Positions 52,900-61,474 are shown, counted from the stretch's first letter. The stretch: 64,000 nucleotides of DNA from Pelosinus sp. IPA-1 (GCF_030269905.1 NZ_BSVC01000001.1:496001-560000); one strand, 5' to 3'. The notes: generated by a model not told the origin, from the sequence alone. Program-made: numbers and translations.

Positions 52900-53466
52900 A
52901 TGAAATTTCCTAAAGAAACTGTATTACTTATTATTGATGTTCAAAAAGCGATTGATAATCCAGAATGGTCTAAATATGGTAATCGCAATCATCCTAAAGC
53001 CGAAGAGAATATGGCGACAATTATTCAGGAGTGGCGAAAATCTGGGCGAAACATAATCCATGTCAAACATGAATCAAAGGAACCTAATTCCACCTATCGT
53101 CCTGACAGTCTTGGATGTGAGTTCAAAGAATGTGTTACCCCTATAGTTGGCGAACGAATTATTATTAAACATGTTAATAGTGCCTTTATTGGGACAAAGC
53201 TTGAAGCAATTTTAAGAGAACAAAATATTTCAGATTTAGTAGTCTTTGGTGTTATCACGAATAACTCTGTGGAGACCACAGTGAGAATGGCTGGAAATTT
53301 GGGATTTAATACATACGTAGTAGAGGATGCAACCTTTACCTTTGCAAAACCAGATTATTATGGACGTATTTATAGTGCAGAGGAGGTGCATGGGATATCC
53401 CTGGCAAATATGAATCATGAATACTGTAAGATTATCAGTATGAGTGAATTAATGAATATGTTATAA
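52900..53466 (+). CDS. Isochorismatase/nicotinamidase-family hydrolase with Cys-to-Ser active site
   Basis: This protein of 188 residues keeps the first triad member Asp in LLIIDVQKAI (residue 13) and Lys in IIIKHVNSAF, with the cis-peptide region FGVITNNSVETTVRMAGNLGF (split: FGVITNNS, VETTVRMAGNLGF). Where cysteine hydrolases have the nucleophile Cys (usually TNHCV), this protein reads TNNSV. It may be a serine-type isochorismatase-like enzyme, or inactive as a cysteine hydrolase. The start at 52900 is chosen because AGGAGG lies nine bases before; in-frame ATGs at 52891 and 52894 are too close to it. A relic copy lies at 47388-47515. Confidence 0.85.
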   Translation: MKFPKETVLLIIDVQKAIDNPEWSKYGNRNHPKAEENMATIIQEWRKSGRNIIHVKHESKEPNSTYRPDSLGCEFKECVTPIVGERIIIKHVNSAFIGTKLEAILREQNISDLVVFGVITNNSVETTVRMAGNLGFNTYVVEDATFTFAKPDYYGRIYSAEEVHGISLANMNHEYCKIISMSELMNML

Positions 53467-53507
53467 AATAAATACCTTTGTCAAAGCTGTTTTCATGAGA
53501 AGCATAA

Positions 53508-54014
53508 TTGGAGGAGAGTGTTATTTGCCTTACATGTCAGATTTTACTTGAGGAAGTAATGCCAAAGGGTGGAGTTATTTACAAGGACAATTTAGTGATC
53601 TTACATCATTGCTTGGATATAAATGTAGCTGGGTATTTTATTCTGTCACCAATAAGACATGTTGAGAGTATGGAGCAATTAGAACAAGAAGAATTATTTC
53701 AGTTAGCAACAATTTCTAAAGTGATAGCCGAGGTTATTGCAAAAGAACACGACATCGATAGAGTTTATCTACTTAGCTTAGGTGAAGAAACCACCCATTT
53801 TCACTGGCACATATTTCCCAGATATAAGTGGATGTTGAACCTTCCTGCTGAAGAGATTCGTACAAACGGTAAGGTAGACGGGGCCAAGCTGTTTAGCTTT
53901 ATCCGAAATAAATATAAGACGGATAAGCAAGAGTTATTCGATAATCGAATTCTGGAAATAGAAAATAGAATTAAGAAGCAAATGAGACAAAAGGATGAAA
54001 TAAACTTTGCTTAA
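53508..54014 (+). CDS. HIT-family protein
   Basis: This is a HIT-fold protein of about 168 residues: an N-terminal CLTCQIL zinc-type pair, GGVIYKDNLVILHH, a stretch GYFILSPIRHVESM typical of the HIT core, and the histidine triad HFHWHIFPRY (about residues 104-113) as HxHxH. It should hydrolyse or transfer nucleotides. The TTG at 53508 is the likely start, since the CxxC lies immediately after it; the ribosome site GGAGGAGAG lies just downstream, so an ATT at 53523 is also possible. It follows the isochorismatase-like gene by 41 bases. Confidence 0.82.
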   Translation: MEESVICLTCQILLEEVMPKGGVIYKDNLVILHHCLDINVAGYFILSPIRHVESMEQLEQEELFQLATISKVIAEVIAKEHDIDRVYLLSLGEETTHFHWHIFPRYKWMLNLPAEEIRTNGKVDGAKLFSFIRNKYKTDKQELFDNRILEIENRIKKQMRQKDEINFA

Positions 54015-54121
54015 ATGGGAAGTCTTCATAAAAAAGTAAGGCGTACTATCATAAAATTAAAAAATCTATACCCTTTGGGATAGGCGCTAAGTCCCAAAAT
54101 GATTTATGATATAAATTATAT

Positions 54122-54156
54122 TAATCCATTTCATTTATGATGGATTATTTTTTTTG
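54122..54156 (+). terminator. Intrinsic terminator after the HIT gene
   Basis: AATCCAT pairs with ATGGATT around a loop of about nine bases, followed by ATTTTTTTTGC. Confidence 0.8.
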
Positions 54157-54225
54157 CAAATCATAAGATTGTAGCTATCAGACGCCAAGGCAACGATAGT
54201 TTGAAAAAAGACAAGGAGGGAAAAT

Positions 54226-54699
54226 ATGGAATATGGAGAGGCAATAGAAACAAGGATTCGGATAGAAAATGAGTATAGAAGCGGGGCCAGTTGGTTTTAT
54301 TGGATTGCCGGAATGTCCATCTTAAATGAAATATTTATTCAAACCCATACTAGCTGGAATTTTGCTATAGGACTTGGAATAACACAAATTTGTAGTGCTA
54401 TATTTGGAAGCAATGTTGTGTCGATTGTGATAAACTTAATTATATCGGGGATATTCTTGCTTTTTGGTAAAATGGCACATCGAGGACATAGATGGGCTTT
54501 TATAGTAGGAATGATTCTATATTCTTTTGATGGTATTCTTTTTATTCTAGTCAAAGATTATGTAGGCTTGGGTTTACATGTATTTGCACTTTTTTACATT
54601 TATCGAGGAATGAAGGCATATAAGCAACTAATTACGATAAGTAATAGCCAAACATTGACAGCAAGTGAAGAAGAAGAAGCTTTTAGTAATAAGATATAG
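54226..54699 (+). CDS. Predicted integral membrane protein (about 4 helices)
   Basis: This 157-residue protein has an N-terminal hydrophilic stretch (about 22 residues) and four hydrophobic segments (about 23-40, 47-80, 90-107, 112-128), followed by a charged C-terminal tail. No motif recognised. The ATG at 54226 follows AAGGAGGG. It is a single gene. Function unknown. Confidence 0.75.
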   Translation: MEYGEAIETRIRIENEYRSGASWFYWIAGMSILNEIFIQTHTSWNFAIGLGITQICSAIFGSNVVSIVINLIISGIFLLFGKMAHRGHRWAFIVGMILYSFDGILFILVKDYVGLGLHVFALFYIYRGMKAYKQLITISNSQTLTASEEEEAFSNKI

Positions 54700-54778
54700 A
54701 AAACGCAGAGAAGCGAAAAAGGTGAGGCCAATTCCTAATGATGAAAGGACTCGCTAACTCGCTTACAAGGCACTGCTG

Positions 54779-54902
54779 TTGACGTTACCATTTGTCGTGT
54801 TATAATTTAAGTGTAATCTTATAATAAGACGTTGAGTCTGTTATAGCCTCGCACTATGCGATAATGACTCTTACCAGACGACTGGTAAGAGTCTGTTTTT
54901 TT
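54779..54902 (+). promoter_or_regulatory. Promoter plus structured leader with mutually exclusive terminator (candidate riboswitch/attenuator)
   Basis: TTGACG (54779-54784), 16 bases, TATAAT (54801-54806) predict a start near 54813. The leader then contains GAGTC (54834-54838) and, after a small TCGC-ACTAT-GCGA hairpin, GACTC (54866-54870) that can close a P1-like stem. The same GACTC opens a perfect terminator stem GACTCTTACCAG / CTGGTAAGAGTC (54866-54877 and 54882-54893) followed by TGTTTTTTTT. The two pairings exclude each other, as in a riboswitch or attenuator. I do not recognise it as a known class. The EamA gene follows at 54961. Confidence 0.55.
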
Positions 54903-54960
54903 TAGAAAGTCATTTAAAGATTAGTAAATTAATGTTTAAGGATGAAGGGGATGAATATAT

Positions 54961-55392
54961 ATGGAAAACCTTTGGTTAATTTATGCGCTATTATCGGCTT
55001 TGACCGCTTCGCTCGTTGCGATATTTGGGAAAATTGGCCTACAGTCAATCGACGCAAATGCTGCTACTGCCATTAGATCCATAATTATGGCTGCTTTTTT
55101 AGTTGCAGTAGTTGCCGTTCAAGGAAATTTGGGGCAATTGTCATCAATTATTTCTGATAAAAAGGCGATTTCCTTTATTGCACTTAGTGGGATTGCTGGC
55201 GCACTATCATGGTTATTCTATTTTTTGGCTTTAAAGGTTGGAAAAGTATCACAAGTTGCTCCCATAGATAAATTAAGTGTTGTAATTGCTGCAATTATCG
55301 CCGTAACTTTTCTTGGGGAAAAAATTAGCATATTAGGTGGAATTGGCATCGCCCTTATTGCACTTGGTGCTATATTAGTTGCTGTAGGATAA
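54961..55392 (+). CDS. EamA-family transporter (half-size, five helices)
   Basis: This 143-residue membrane protein is a single EamA domain. It has LSALTASLVAIFGKIGLQSI, GIAGALSWLFYFLALKVGKV and VAPIDKLSVVIAAIIAVTFL (in part), which are typical half-size DMT/EamA transporters that should function as dimers. It lies 58 bases after the terminator of a structured leader, so its expression is probably metabolite- or ion-controlled. Start ATG 54961 follows GATGAAGGGGAT. Substrate unknown. Confidence 0.85.
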   Translation: MENLWLIYALLSALTASLVAIFGKIGLQSIDANAATAIRSIIMAAFLVAVVAVQGNLGQLSSIISDKKAISFIALSGIAGALSWLFYFLALKVGKVSQVAPIDKLSVVIAAIIAVTFLGEKISILGGIGIALIALGAILVAVG

Positions 55393-55423
55393 ATGACAGC
55401 TAAGTCTTAAGTTAAGCAAACGG

Positions 55424-55473
55424 ATGAAGGTTTCAAATGGAGTATTACTCCACCTGAAACCTTCGTTTTTTTT
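55424..55473 (+). terminator. Intrinsic terminator after the EamA gene
   Basis: GAAGGTTTCA pairs with TGAAACCTTC; the loop carries a further GAGT/ACTC pairing. It is followed by eight T. Confidence 0.85.
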
Positions 55474-55585
55474 ATTCTGTTTGGTTTCTCAGTGTCCTCT
55501 AATGATAAATAAAATGAGGATAATACGTTTTAGCTAAGACGGGCAACGGGTTTTGCCGGGCTCGAAGGTGTAAAGAAAAATTCCG

Positions 55586-55631
55586 AATGTGGCAACTTTG
55601 ATTCCGTGAGTGGAAATAAAGTTGCCACATT
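55586..55631. repeat. Isolated long inverted repeat in the region upstream of the megL gene
   Basis: AATGTGGCAACTTT (55586-55599) and AAAGTTGCCACATT (55618-55631) are perfect 14-bp arms; the 18-base interior (with ATTCC and GGAAAT) can extend the stem. No T-tract follows. Possibilities are a repeat-element remnant, a regulatory site or part of the upstream transcription unit's end. Confidence 0.6.
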
Positions 55632-55777
55632 GATATGACTAATGAGCAGATATTGGACTGCAAGTAGTACTGAAAAAGTGGTAAGAGTGGATTGTTGGAT
55701 AGACTAGTAATCTAATTAGAAGTGTACGAAGTTTTAATCTGTAGTTTTTGCCAGTTAAAATCGGTGTTACCTTTTTC

Positions 55778-55793
55778 TGGCATAGAAATTGCA
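55778..55793 (+). promoter_or_regulatory. Sigma-54 (-24/-12) promoter of the methionine gamma-lyase gene
   Basis: TGGCAT-AGAAA-TTGCA matches the consensus TGGCAC-N5-TTGCA with one difference, with GG and GC at the required spacing. It lies 49 bases before the start codon. A sigma-54-dependent activator gene is next to it downstream. Confidence 0.85.
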
Positions 55794-55841
55794 CATTTAA
55801 ATTACAGGAATGAACAATAAGAATTATAGGAGGTTATTTTT

Positions 55842-57074
55842 GTGGAAAGACATCAAAATTTCGGTTACGATACTACAATCATTCATGCCGGTCAGTCGCC
55901 AGATCCGACTACTGGTGCACTTGCCACTCCAATTCATCAAACGTCTACGTTTGTATTCGAGAATGCCGAACAAGGAGCAGCACGGTTTGCCTTAGAGGAG
56001 AATGGTTACATATACACACGTCTGGGAAATCCTACGCAACATTCTCTTGAAGAAAAAATGGCTGCCCTTGAAAAGGCAGAGGCAGCTCTGGCTGTTGCTT
56101 CTGGCATGACGGCAATTGCTGCTTCGTTTTGGACGATTTGTGGTAACGGTGATCACATTGTAGCATCGGATACCTTATATGGATGTACTCATGCCTTGCT
56201 ATCTCACAGCATGCCTAAATTTGGTATTGCTGTCACTTTTGTTGATGCGTCTAATTTAGAAAATATCCGCAAAGCCATACGGCCTAATACGAAAGTAGTA
56301 TTTATTGAGACTCCTTCTAATCCAACACTTACCATTATTGACATTGGGGCAACTGCCAAGCTGGCCCACGAGCACAATGTCAAACTTATGGTAGATAATA
56401 CATTTATGTCTCCTTATTGCCAGCGCCCTTTAGAATTAGGTGCCGATATAGTAGTGCATAGTGCTACTAAATATATCAATGGCCATGGAGATGTTATTGC
56501 TGGTATTGTTTTAGGGCAAAAAGAATTCATCAACGAGGTACGGTTTGTTGGTGTAAAAGATGTTACCGGTGGCTGCATTAGTCCCTTCAATGCTTGGTTG
56601 ACTCTGCGCGGCCTGAAGACTCTTGGCGTCCGGATGGAAAGACATTGCCAGAATGCTCTTGAGGTTGCTAAGTTTCTGGCGGAACATCCTGATGTGGAAA
56701 AAGTAAATTACCCAGGTTTGCCAGAACACCCAGGGCATGAGCTAGCCAAAAGGCAGATGTCAGGTTTTGGCGGTATTATAAGCTTTGAAGTAAAAGGAGG
56801 CGTTGAAGTCGGACGTAAGATCATGAATAGTGTTAAACTTTGCTTATTGGCAGTCAGCCTCGGCGACACGGAAACGTTAATTCAGCATCCTGCCTCGATG
56901 ACTCATTCCCCTATTCCTCGTGAAGAGCGCCTAAAAGCAGGCATAACTGATGGGCTGATTCGATTATCAGTAGGGTTAGAAGACCCTAAAGATATTATCT
57001 TTGACCTGGACCAAGCTATAAAAAAGGGGAGTGCCAATACTCTCGATAAACCCAATATAAAGCTGACCTTCTAA
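55842..57074 (+). CDS. megL: Methionine gamma-lyase (PLP-dependent Cys/Met metabolism enzyme)
   Basis: This 410-residue PLP enzyme of the Cys/Met family has [20 protein letters not shown] near the N-terminus, [16 protein letters not shown], the MGL-typical Cys in [11 protein letters not shown] (about residue 115), the PLP Lys in [13 protein letters not shown] (about residue 212) and the late [24 protein letters not shown] (in part). Methionine gamma-lyase splits methionine to methanethiol, 2-oxobutyrate and ammonia; the Cys distinguishes MGL from cystathionine gamma-synthase/lyase. The GTG at 55842 follows AGGAGG. It is expressed from a sigma-54 promoter. Confidence 0.88.
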   Translation: MERHQNFGYDTTIIHAGQSPDPTTGALATPIHQTSTFVFENAEQGAARFALEENGYIYTRLGNPTQHSLEEKMAALEKAEAALAVASGMTAIAASFWTICGNGDHIVASDTLYGCTHALLSHSMPKFGIAVTFVDASNLENIRKAIRPNTKVVFIETPSNPTLTIIDIGATAKLAHEHNVKLMVDNTFMSPYCQRPLELGADIVVHSATKYINGHGDVIAGIVLGQKEFINEVRFVGVKDVTGGCISPFNAWLTLRGLKTLGVRMERHCQNALEVAKFLAEHPDVEKVNYPGLPEHPGHELAKRQMSGFGGIISFEVKGGVEVGRKIMNSVKLCLLAVSLGDTETLIQHPASMTHSPIPREERLKAGITDGLIRLSVGLEDPKDIIFDLDQAIKKGSANTLDKPNIKLTF

Positions 57075-57079
57075 TGCTG

Positions 57080-58678
57080 TTATTTTAATATTTTTGATGA
57101 ATTGCTGTTAAGTAAGTATTCCAATCCATAACGACGGATTTTAGTTAAAACTGCTGTATGGGAAAGGCCAATATCTCGAGCTGCTCCTCTGGCACTTCCA
57201 TGTTTTTTTAAAGCTTTTTCCAAGATCAATCTTTCCGTATGATCGATGACTTGTTTCAAACTTTTTTCCCTTACATCAGACCGAGTCTCATTAAAAGCTA
57301 ATTCATTATGTAGTAAAAGATCTGAGATATCAATTTCTTTACCCAAAGTTAGGTGAATAGCCCGTAGAACTACATTTTGTAATTCTCGTACATTACCTGG
57401 CCATTCATAGTGGGTTAAAAATTCGATGGCAGCTGGCGAAAAATCGAACTGCCTGTTTAGTTCTGTACAATACTTAGCACGAAAGTGTTGCAAAAGTATT
57501 GGGATATCCTCAGGACGCTGCCTTAAAGGGGGAATTTGGATGGGGATTACATTAATACGGTAATATAAATCCTGGCGGAACTGTTTTTTTAGGATCATTT
57601 CTTCTAAATTTCTGTTAGTGGCTGCAAGAATTCGTACATCAATAGGTATTTCTTGCGTTCCGCCTACGCGACGGACAACTCCCTCTTGGAGAACTCGTAA
57701 CAATTTTCCTTGTAAAGCAAGTGGCAATTCGCCAATTTCATCAAAAAATAGAGTTCCATTGTGAGCTGCTTCAAATAGACCCCTCTTTCCACCTTTTTTG
57801 GCACCGCTGAAAGAGCCATCCTCATAACCAAATAATTCGCTTTCTAATAAGGCTTCTGGAAGTGCTGCACAATTGATGGGTACAAAAGGTTTAAGGCACC
57901 GGGTGCTAGCATGGTGAATGGCTTGAGCGAACATTTCCTTGCCTGTACCACTTTCTCCTCCAATTAAAATGCTGCAGTTATTTACTGCTACTCTTTGGGC
58001 AATATTGATTAACTGTTTCATGGTTGAGCTAACATAGATGATATTATCAAACTCAAATTTTTGGTTTTTCATAATCGATTTAACAAGTTGTTTAGCTGAT
58101 TTCATACTTTTTAATGTAGCAACCGATCCAACTACTTGATTATTTTCATCTCGTATCGGTTGCCCAGAACATAAATAATGGAGAGTGCCTCGGGGTGTAG
58201 CGATCAACATTTGTTGGTTATCAAAAGATTTTCCTAACAGAAGTCCACTAAAATACATATTTGATCCGATTATTTGCGTGATGTCGTTTCCTACGGATGT
58301 CGACTTGTCGATCCGCAAGAGTTGTGCAGCTGTGGAATTGATATAGCGAATTAACCCCTCTGAGTCTAAACCGATAATACCATCATTTGCAAATTCCAGT
58401 ACTGTTTGCAATTCTTTTTCGCGTTGTTCATAAGGCTGTAAAGCGATATTCGTAATGCCATGGATATCACTGTGATGTAACAGTTCCCTTTTAATTGAAT
58501 CTGCAATTTTATTATTATCATCTAGAAGATCACCATCTAAATAAAATTTAATAAAAATTTGTCCGGTTGATACCTCCATAGACTTTATGCTTACTCCTTC
58601 ATGAGAAAAAACTTGGGCTACTTCTTGAATCATACCAATACGATCACTTGTTTTTAACATCCAGCGAATCACAGTCAT
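57080..58678 (-). CDS. TyrR-like sigma-54-dependent transcriptional activator (ACT-PAS-AAA+-HTH)
   Basis: This 532-residue regulator has an N-terminal ACT domain (about residues 3-75), a PAS domain (about 95-190), a sigma-54 AAA+ domain (about 215-440) with Walker A GGESGTGKEMFAQ and Walker B NGTLFFDEIGELP, and a C-terminal FIS-type HTH (about 485-525: GSARGAARDIGLSHTAVLTKI). The sigma-54 contact loop reads GSFSGA where the consensus is GAFTGA. It lies convergent with megL (5 bases between stops), which carries a sigma-54 promoter, so it is the likely activator. The ATG at 58678 follows AGGAAGTG. Confidence 0.92.
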   Translation of the reverse strand: MTVIRWMLKTSDRIGMIQEVAQVFSHEGVSIKSMEVSTGQIFIKFYLDGDLLDDNNKIADSIKRELLHHSDIHGITNIALQPYEQREKELQTVLEFANDGIIGLDSEGLIRYINSTAAQLLRIDKSTSVGNDITQIIGSNMYFSGLLLGKSFDNQQMLIATPRGTLHYLCSGQPIRDENNQVVGSVATLKSMKSAKQLVKSIMKNQKFEFDNIIYVSSTMKQLINIAQRVAVNNCSILIGGESGTGKEMFAQAIHHASTRCLKPFVPINCAALPEALLESELFGYEDGSFSGAKKGGKRGLFEAAHNGTLFFDEIGELPLALQGKLLRVLQEGVVRRVGGTQEIPIDVRILAATNRNLEEMILKKQFRQDLYYRINVIPIQIPPLRQRPEDIPILLQHFRAKYCTELNRQFDFSPAAIEFLTHYEWPGNVRELQNVVLRAIHLTLGKEIDISDLLLHNELAFNETRSDVREKSLKQVIDHTERLILEKALKKHGSARGAARDIGLSHTAVLTKIRRYGLEYLLNSNSSKILK

Positions 58679-58937
58679 TAGAATCACTTCCTACTATTTG
58701 TTAGTCTTGATTTTGTTTTGCTTCTACGAATATGGTAGCAAAGGTTTTTAAAAATTGAACTAGCTGGTATATAGTTACGCCAAGGTTTCGTTATTTCCTT
58801 TATATGTAAGGAATTTATGCATAGGGCTAGCCTTCGCCAATGATTTGACGGGGGCTTATTTCTTTGCACAAAATGCACTAGAAAATTAACTAGTAAAAGT
58901 TACATAGTCGTGAAACACAGTCGTGAAAATACAGTTA

Positions 58938-58998
58938 TTGACAATGTAAGTATTATCCAATACAATATATATCAGAAGTAAATATATCAAGTTGATAT
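58938..58998 (+). promoter_or_regulatory. Promoter and palindromic operator of the PadR-family gene
   Basis: TTGACA (58938-58943), 17 bases, TACAAT (58961-58966) form a strong promoter. ATATCAA-G-TTGATAT (58984-58998), a perfect palindrome, lies at about +12 just before the ribosome site, where a PadR dimer could repress its own operon. Confidence 0.7.
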
Positions 58999-59014
58999 AG
59001 AAGGGTAAAATGAT

Positions 59015-59542
59015 ATGATTGATTATATAATTTTAGGGTTTTTATTAGATAAAGAAATGACGGGTTACGATATTAAGCAAAAAATTAGTGTAAGTACAGC
59101 TAATTTTTATGATGCAAGTTTTGGCAGCATTTACCCAGCCCTAAAACGATTGGAGGCACAAAAGCTAATTGTTTCAAAAAAAAGTATAAAGAAAGGAAAA
59201 TTTAAAAACATATATCATATTCTTAATCTAGGTAGACAAACCTTCCTAGACTGGATTAAAGAACCACTTGTGCTACATCAATCTCGAAATGAATATTTGC
59301 TCAAAATATTTTTCTATCGTTATCTATCCAAGGAAGAAGTGGTTAGTCGAATCACACAATTTATAAAGTTGTTATCGGAGTATAAAGCGAATCTGGTCAA
59401 GATTGAACCCTTAGTTGCTTCACAAGCGGACTTCTTTCAATTGTCGACACTCCATTATGGATTGGATAGTTACCAGTTTTTAATTGATTGGTTTCAACAG
59501 TATTTAATAACTATAGATCAAGAATATTCAAAACCTGAATAA
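59015..59542 (+). CDS. PadR-family transcriptional regulator
   Basis: This 175-residue PadR protein has the N-terminal winged helix (about residues 1-80: ILGFLLDKEMTGYDIKQKI, FGSIYPALKRLEAQKLI, KNIYHILNLGRQTFLDWI) and a C-terminal helical dimerisation domain. ATG 59015 follows GAAGGG. It is followed after 68 bases by an Fe-S flavoprotein, the likely regulated gene. The effector is unknown. Confidence 0.88.
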   Translation: MIDYIILGFLLDKEMTGYDIKQKISVSTANFYDASFGSIYPALKRLEAQKLIVSKKSIKKGKFKNIYHILNLGRQTFLDWIKEPLVLHQSRNEYLLKIFFYRYLSKEEVVSRITQFIKLLSEYKANLVKIEPLVASQADFFQLSTLHYGLDSYQFLIDWFQQYLITIDQEYSKPE

Positions 59543-59610
59543 GCTTATTAAGACTCTAACGGAATCCAGGCTAAAAAAGCCATACTATATAAATGAGGGG
59601 AGAATAAGTG

Positions 59611-60327
59611 ATGAAAATTGTAGCTATTAATGGGAGCCCAAGAGGCAAGGTTAGTAATACGAATGTCATGGTCACCGCTTTTTTAAAGGGAGCACAAGCG
59701 GCAGGGGCAGAAACTGTAAATGTTTATTTAGCAGAAAAGGAGATCAAACATTGTAAAGGATGCTTTTCCTGTTGGATCAATAATCCCGGACAATGCGTAA
59801 TTAAAGATGATATGGCAGAAATAATGTCAATTACAGAAGGTGCAGATATCCTTGTTTTAGCTACGCCACTTTATTTTGATAATATCTCTGGCATTCTAAA
59901 AGATTTTATGGACCGCAGTATAGTAAAGGGCGATCCTCACTTTCAAAAAGATTCAACGGGAGAATGTCGCCACTTGAAAAAAACAACAAGACCATCTCCT
60001 AGACTAGTAATGATATCGAATTGTGGTTTTCCTGAAAGATCTCACTTTCAAGTAGTTTCTCATTGGGTCGAGAGAGCAGCGCTTAACATGCATACTGAAG
60101 TCAGCGGCCAAATTTATGCAACGCAAGGGGGACTTCTGACTGCTCAAATAGAAGAGTTACAACCTGTTATTTTTAACTATCTGCAACTTTTAGAAAAGGC
60201 TGGAGAAGAGGTTGTTACGAATCTAAAAATATCCGAGAAAACTAATAAATTATTAGAGCAAAGCTTTATTCCTGATGAGATCTATATTCAACAAGCTAAC
60301 AATTATTTTGATACTATATTAAAATAG
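59611..60327 (+). CDS. Iron-sulfur flavoprotein (NADPH-dependent FMN reductase fold)
   Basis: This 238-residue flavodoxin-like protein has the FMN loop IVAINGSPRGKVSNTNVMV and the cysteine motif CKGCFSC-x7-C (about residues 48-62), i.e. CX2CX2CX7C, which is the compact [4Fe-4S] motif of the Isf family. The flavin-binding ATPLYFDNISG follows. It should transfer electrons between NAD(P)H and a ferredoxin or quinone-like acceptor. It is probably controlled by the PadR regulator upstream. The ATG at 59611 is chosen after GAGGGGAGA; an in-frame GTG at 59608 is adjacent. Confidence 0.85.
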   Translation: MKIVAINGSPRGKVSNTNVMVTAFLKGAQAAGAETVNVYLAEKEIKHCKGCFSCWINNPGQCVIKDDMAEIMSITEGADILVLATPLYFDNISGILKDFMDRSIVKGDPHFQKDSTGECRHLKKTTRPSPRLVMISNCGFPERSHFQVVSHWVERAALNMHTEVSGQIYATQGGLLTAQIEELQPVIFNYLQLLEKAGEEVVTNLKISEKTNKLLEQSFIPDEIYIQQANNYFDTILK

Positions 60328-60423
60328 AGTTAGATTACTTGTATATTTTGAAACGCCAATGAGTATTGAATGATGTTATTACCCGATGAGTACCAAAAGG
60401 ATATGCTGTGTAAAAATTAAAAG

Positions 60424-60460
60424 AGCCCAGGATACGTGTAAATACGTATCCTGGGTTTTA
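60424..60460 (+). terminator. Intrinsic terminator after the Fe-S flavoprotein gene
   Basis: GCCCAGGATACGT pairs with ACGTATCCTGGGT around a short loop, followed by TTTAA. It lies about 95 bases after the stop. The remaining bases of 60328-60633 show nothing else I recognise. Confidence 0.8.
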
Positions 60461-60633
60461 AGCATTATTTGACAAGCTGGAAAGTCCAATCAGTTAAAAA
60501 TATTTTCTCTGTCTTAGGCAGGAGTATTAGGTTATATTACAGAAATTTCCTTTTAATAGAATGAAATTTATCCATTTAGCCAAATCTTAGAGAAAACGGT
60601 TTAGGCCATAAATTCATTTAGGAGGGTATTGGG

Positions 60634-61461
60634 ATGATACGATTACTTACTGAACAGGATAAAGTCCAAGTCATGAAGTATTTGCAAAAGGATAGTTTTG
60701 GAGGGGCTTTTATATTAGGAAATTTGTTGGGATTTGGCTTAGAAAATCATAAGGACCAGAGAAGATGTGGTGATTACTATGGCTATTTTTCTAAAGAAGA
60801 ATTAATAGGAGTATTACCCTTTTATAATATGGGCAGCTGCATCCCCGTATTTGAAGACAAAAAAGAAGTGGTTGCATCTTTTGCAAATATTTTGAGGATG
60901 CGACAGTTCCAAGTTCTAATAGGAATGAAAAAGTTTATCAAGCCCTTATATGAAGCCGTTTCTAATGAAAAGGAGATAGTAAGCTATCAGGAAAGCAACT
61001 ACTTTGTAAATAAACATTTTAGCCCTTTGAATTTAGAAAATACAGCCTTTTCCGATGCCCGTGAAATCAATAATAATGAAGCAGTAGAATTTATAAGAAG
61101 GGCTTATCGGGAAGGCTTCCATCATGAGCATACTCCTGAAGAAGCAAGGAAAATAATAGAACAACGCAATGGGGAGGAAGAGTATCTTTTTTTGATAGTT
61201 GACGGTAAAATCGTTGCACAGGCCTATATTCAAGCCGTTACTGATAAAATCAATCAAATTGGTGGAGTATTTACCTTGGAGGGGGAACGTAACAAAAGAT
61301 ATGGCAAGGCCATTGTATCGGAACTATGTCGTCGTATTATTGCCAGAGGAAAAATTCCAACCCTTTCAGTTCGTAAAGATAATACTCCAGCAGTTAAAGC
61401 ATATGTCACTCTTGGCTTTTCATATCATGATGATTATCTAATTGTTAAGTGCAAAGTATAA
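60634..61461 (+). CDS. GNAT-family N-acetyltransferase, two-domain
   Basis: This 275-residue protein has a divergent N-terminal GNAT-like half and a C-terminal FR47-like GNAT domain (about residues 145-275): IVAQAYIQAVTDKINQIGGVFTLEGERNKRYGKAIVSELCRRI (quoted as two parts: QIGGVFTLEG and RYGKAIVSELC), and NTPAVKAYVTLGFSYHDDY. The acetyl-CoA loop ERNKRYGKA replaces RGxGxG. It is followed after 13 bases by an acyltransferase-3 gene. ATG 60634 follows AGGAGGGT. Confidence 0.8.
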   Translation: MIRLLTEQDKVQVMKYLQKDSFGGAFILGNLLGFGLENHKDQRRCGDYYGYFSKEELIGVLPFYNMGSCIPVFEDKKEVVASFANILRMRQFQVLIGMKKFIKPLYEAVSNEKEIVSYQESNYFVNKHFSPLNLENTAFSDAREINNNEAVEFIRRAYREGFHHEHTPEEARKIIEQRNGEEEYLFLIVDGKIVAQAYIQAVTDKINQIGGVFTLEGERNKRYGKAIVSELCRRIIARGKIPTLSVRKDNTPAVKAYVTLGFSYHDDYLIVKCKV

Positions 61462-61474
61462 CTAGGTGAGGGGA

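Noticed and set aside
54157-54225. Cyclic-di-GMP riboswitch before the membrane protein at 54226
   Set aside because: The stretch GACGCCAAGGCAACGATAG looks vaguely similar but lacks the GGCAAACC and paired GGACGCAAAGCC blocks in order.
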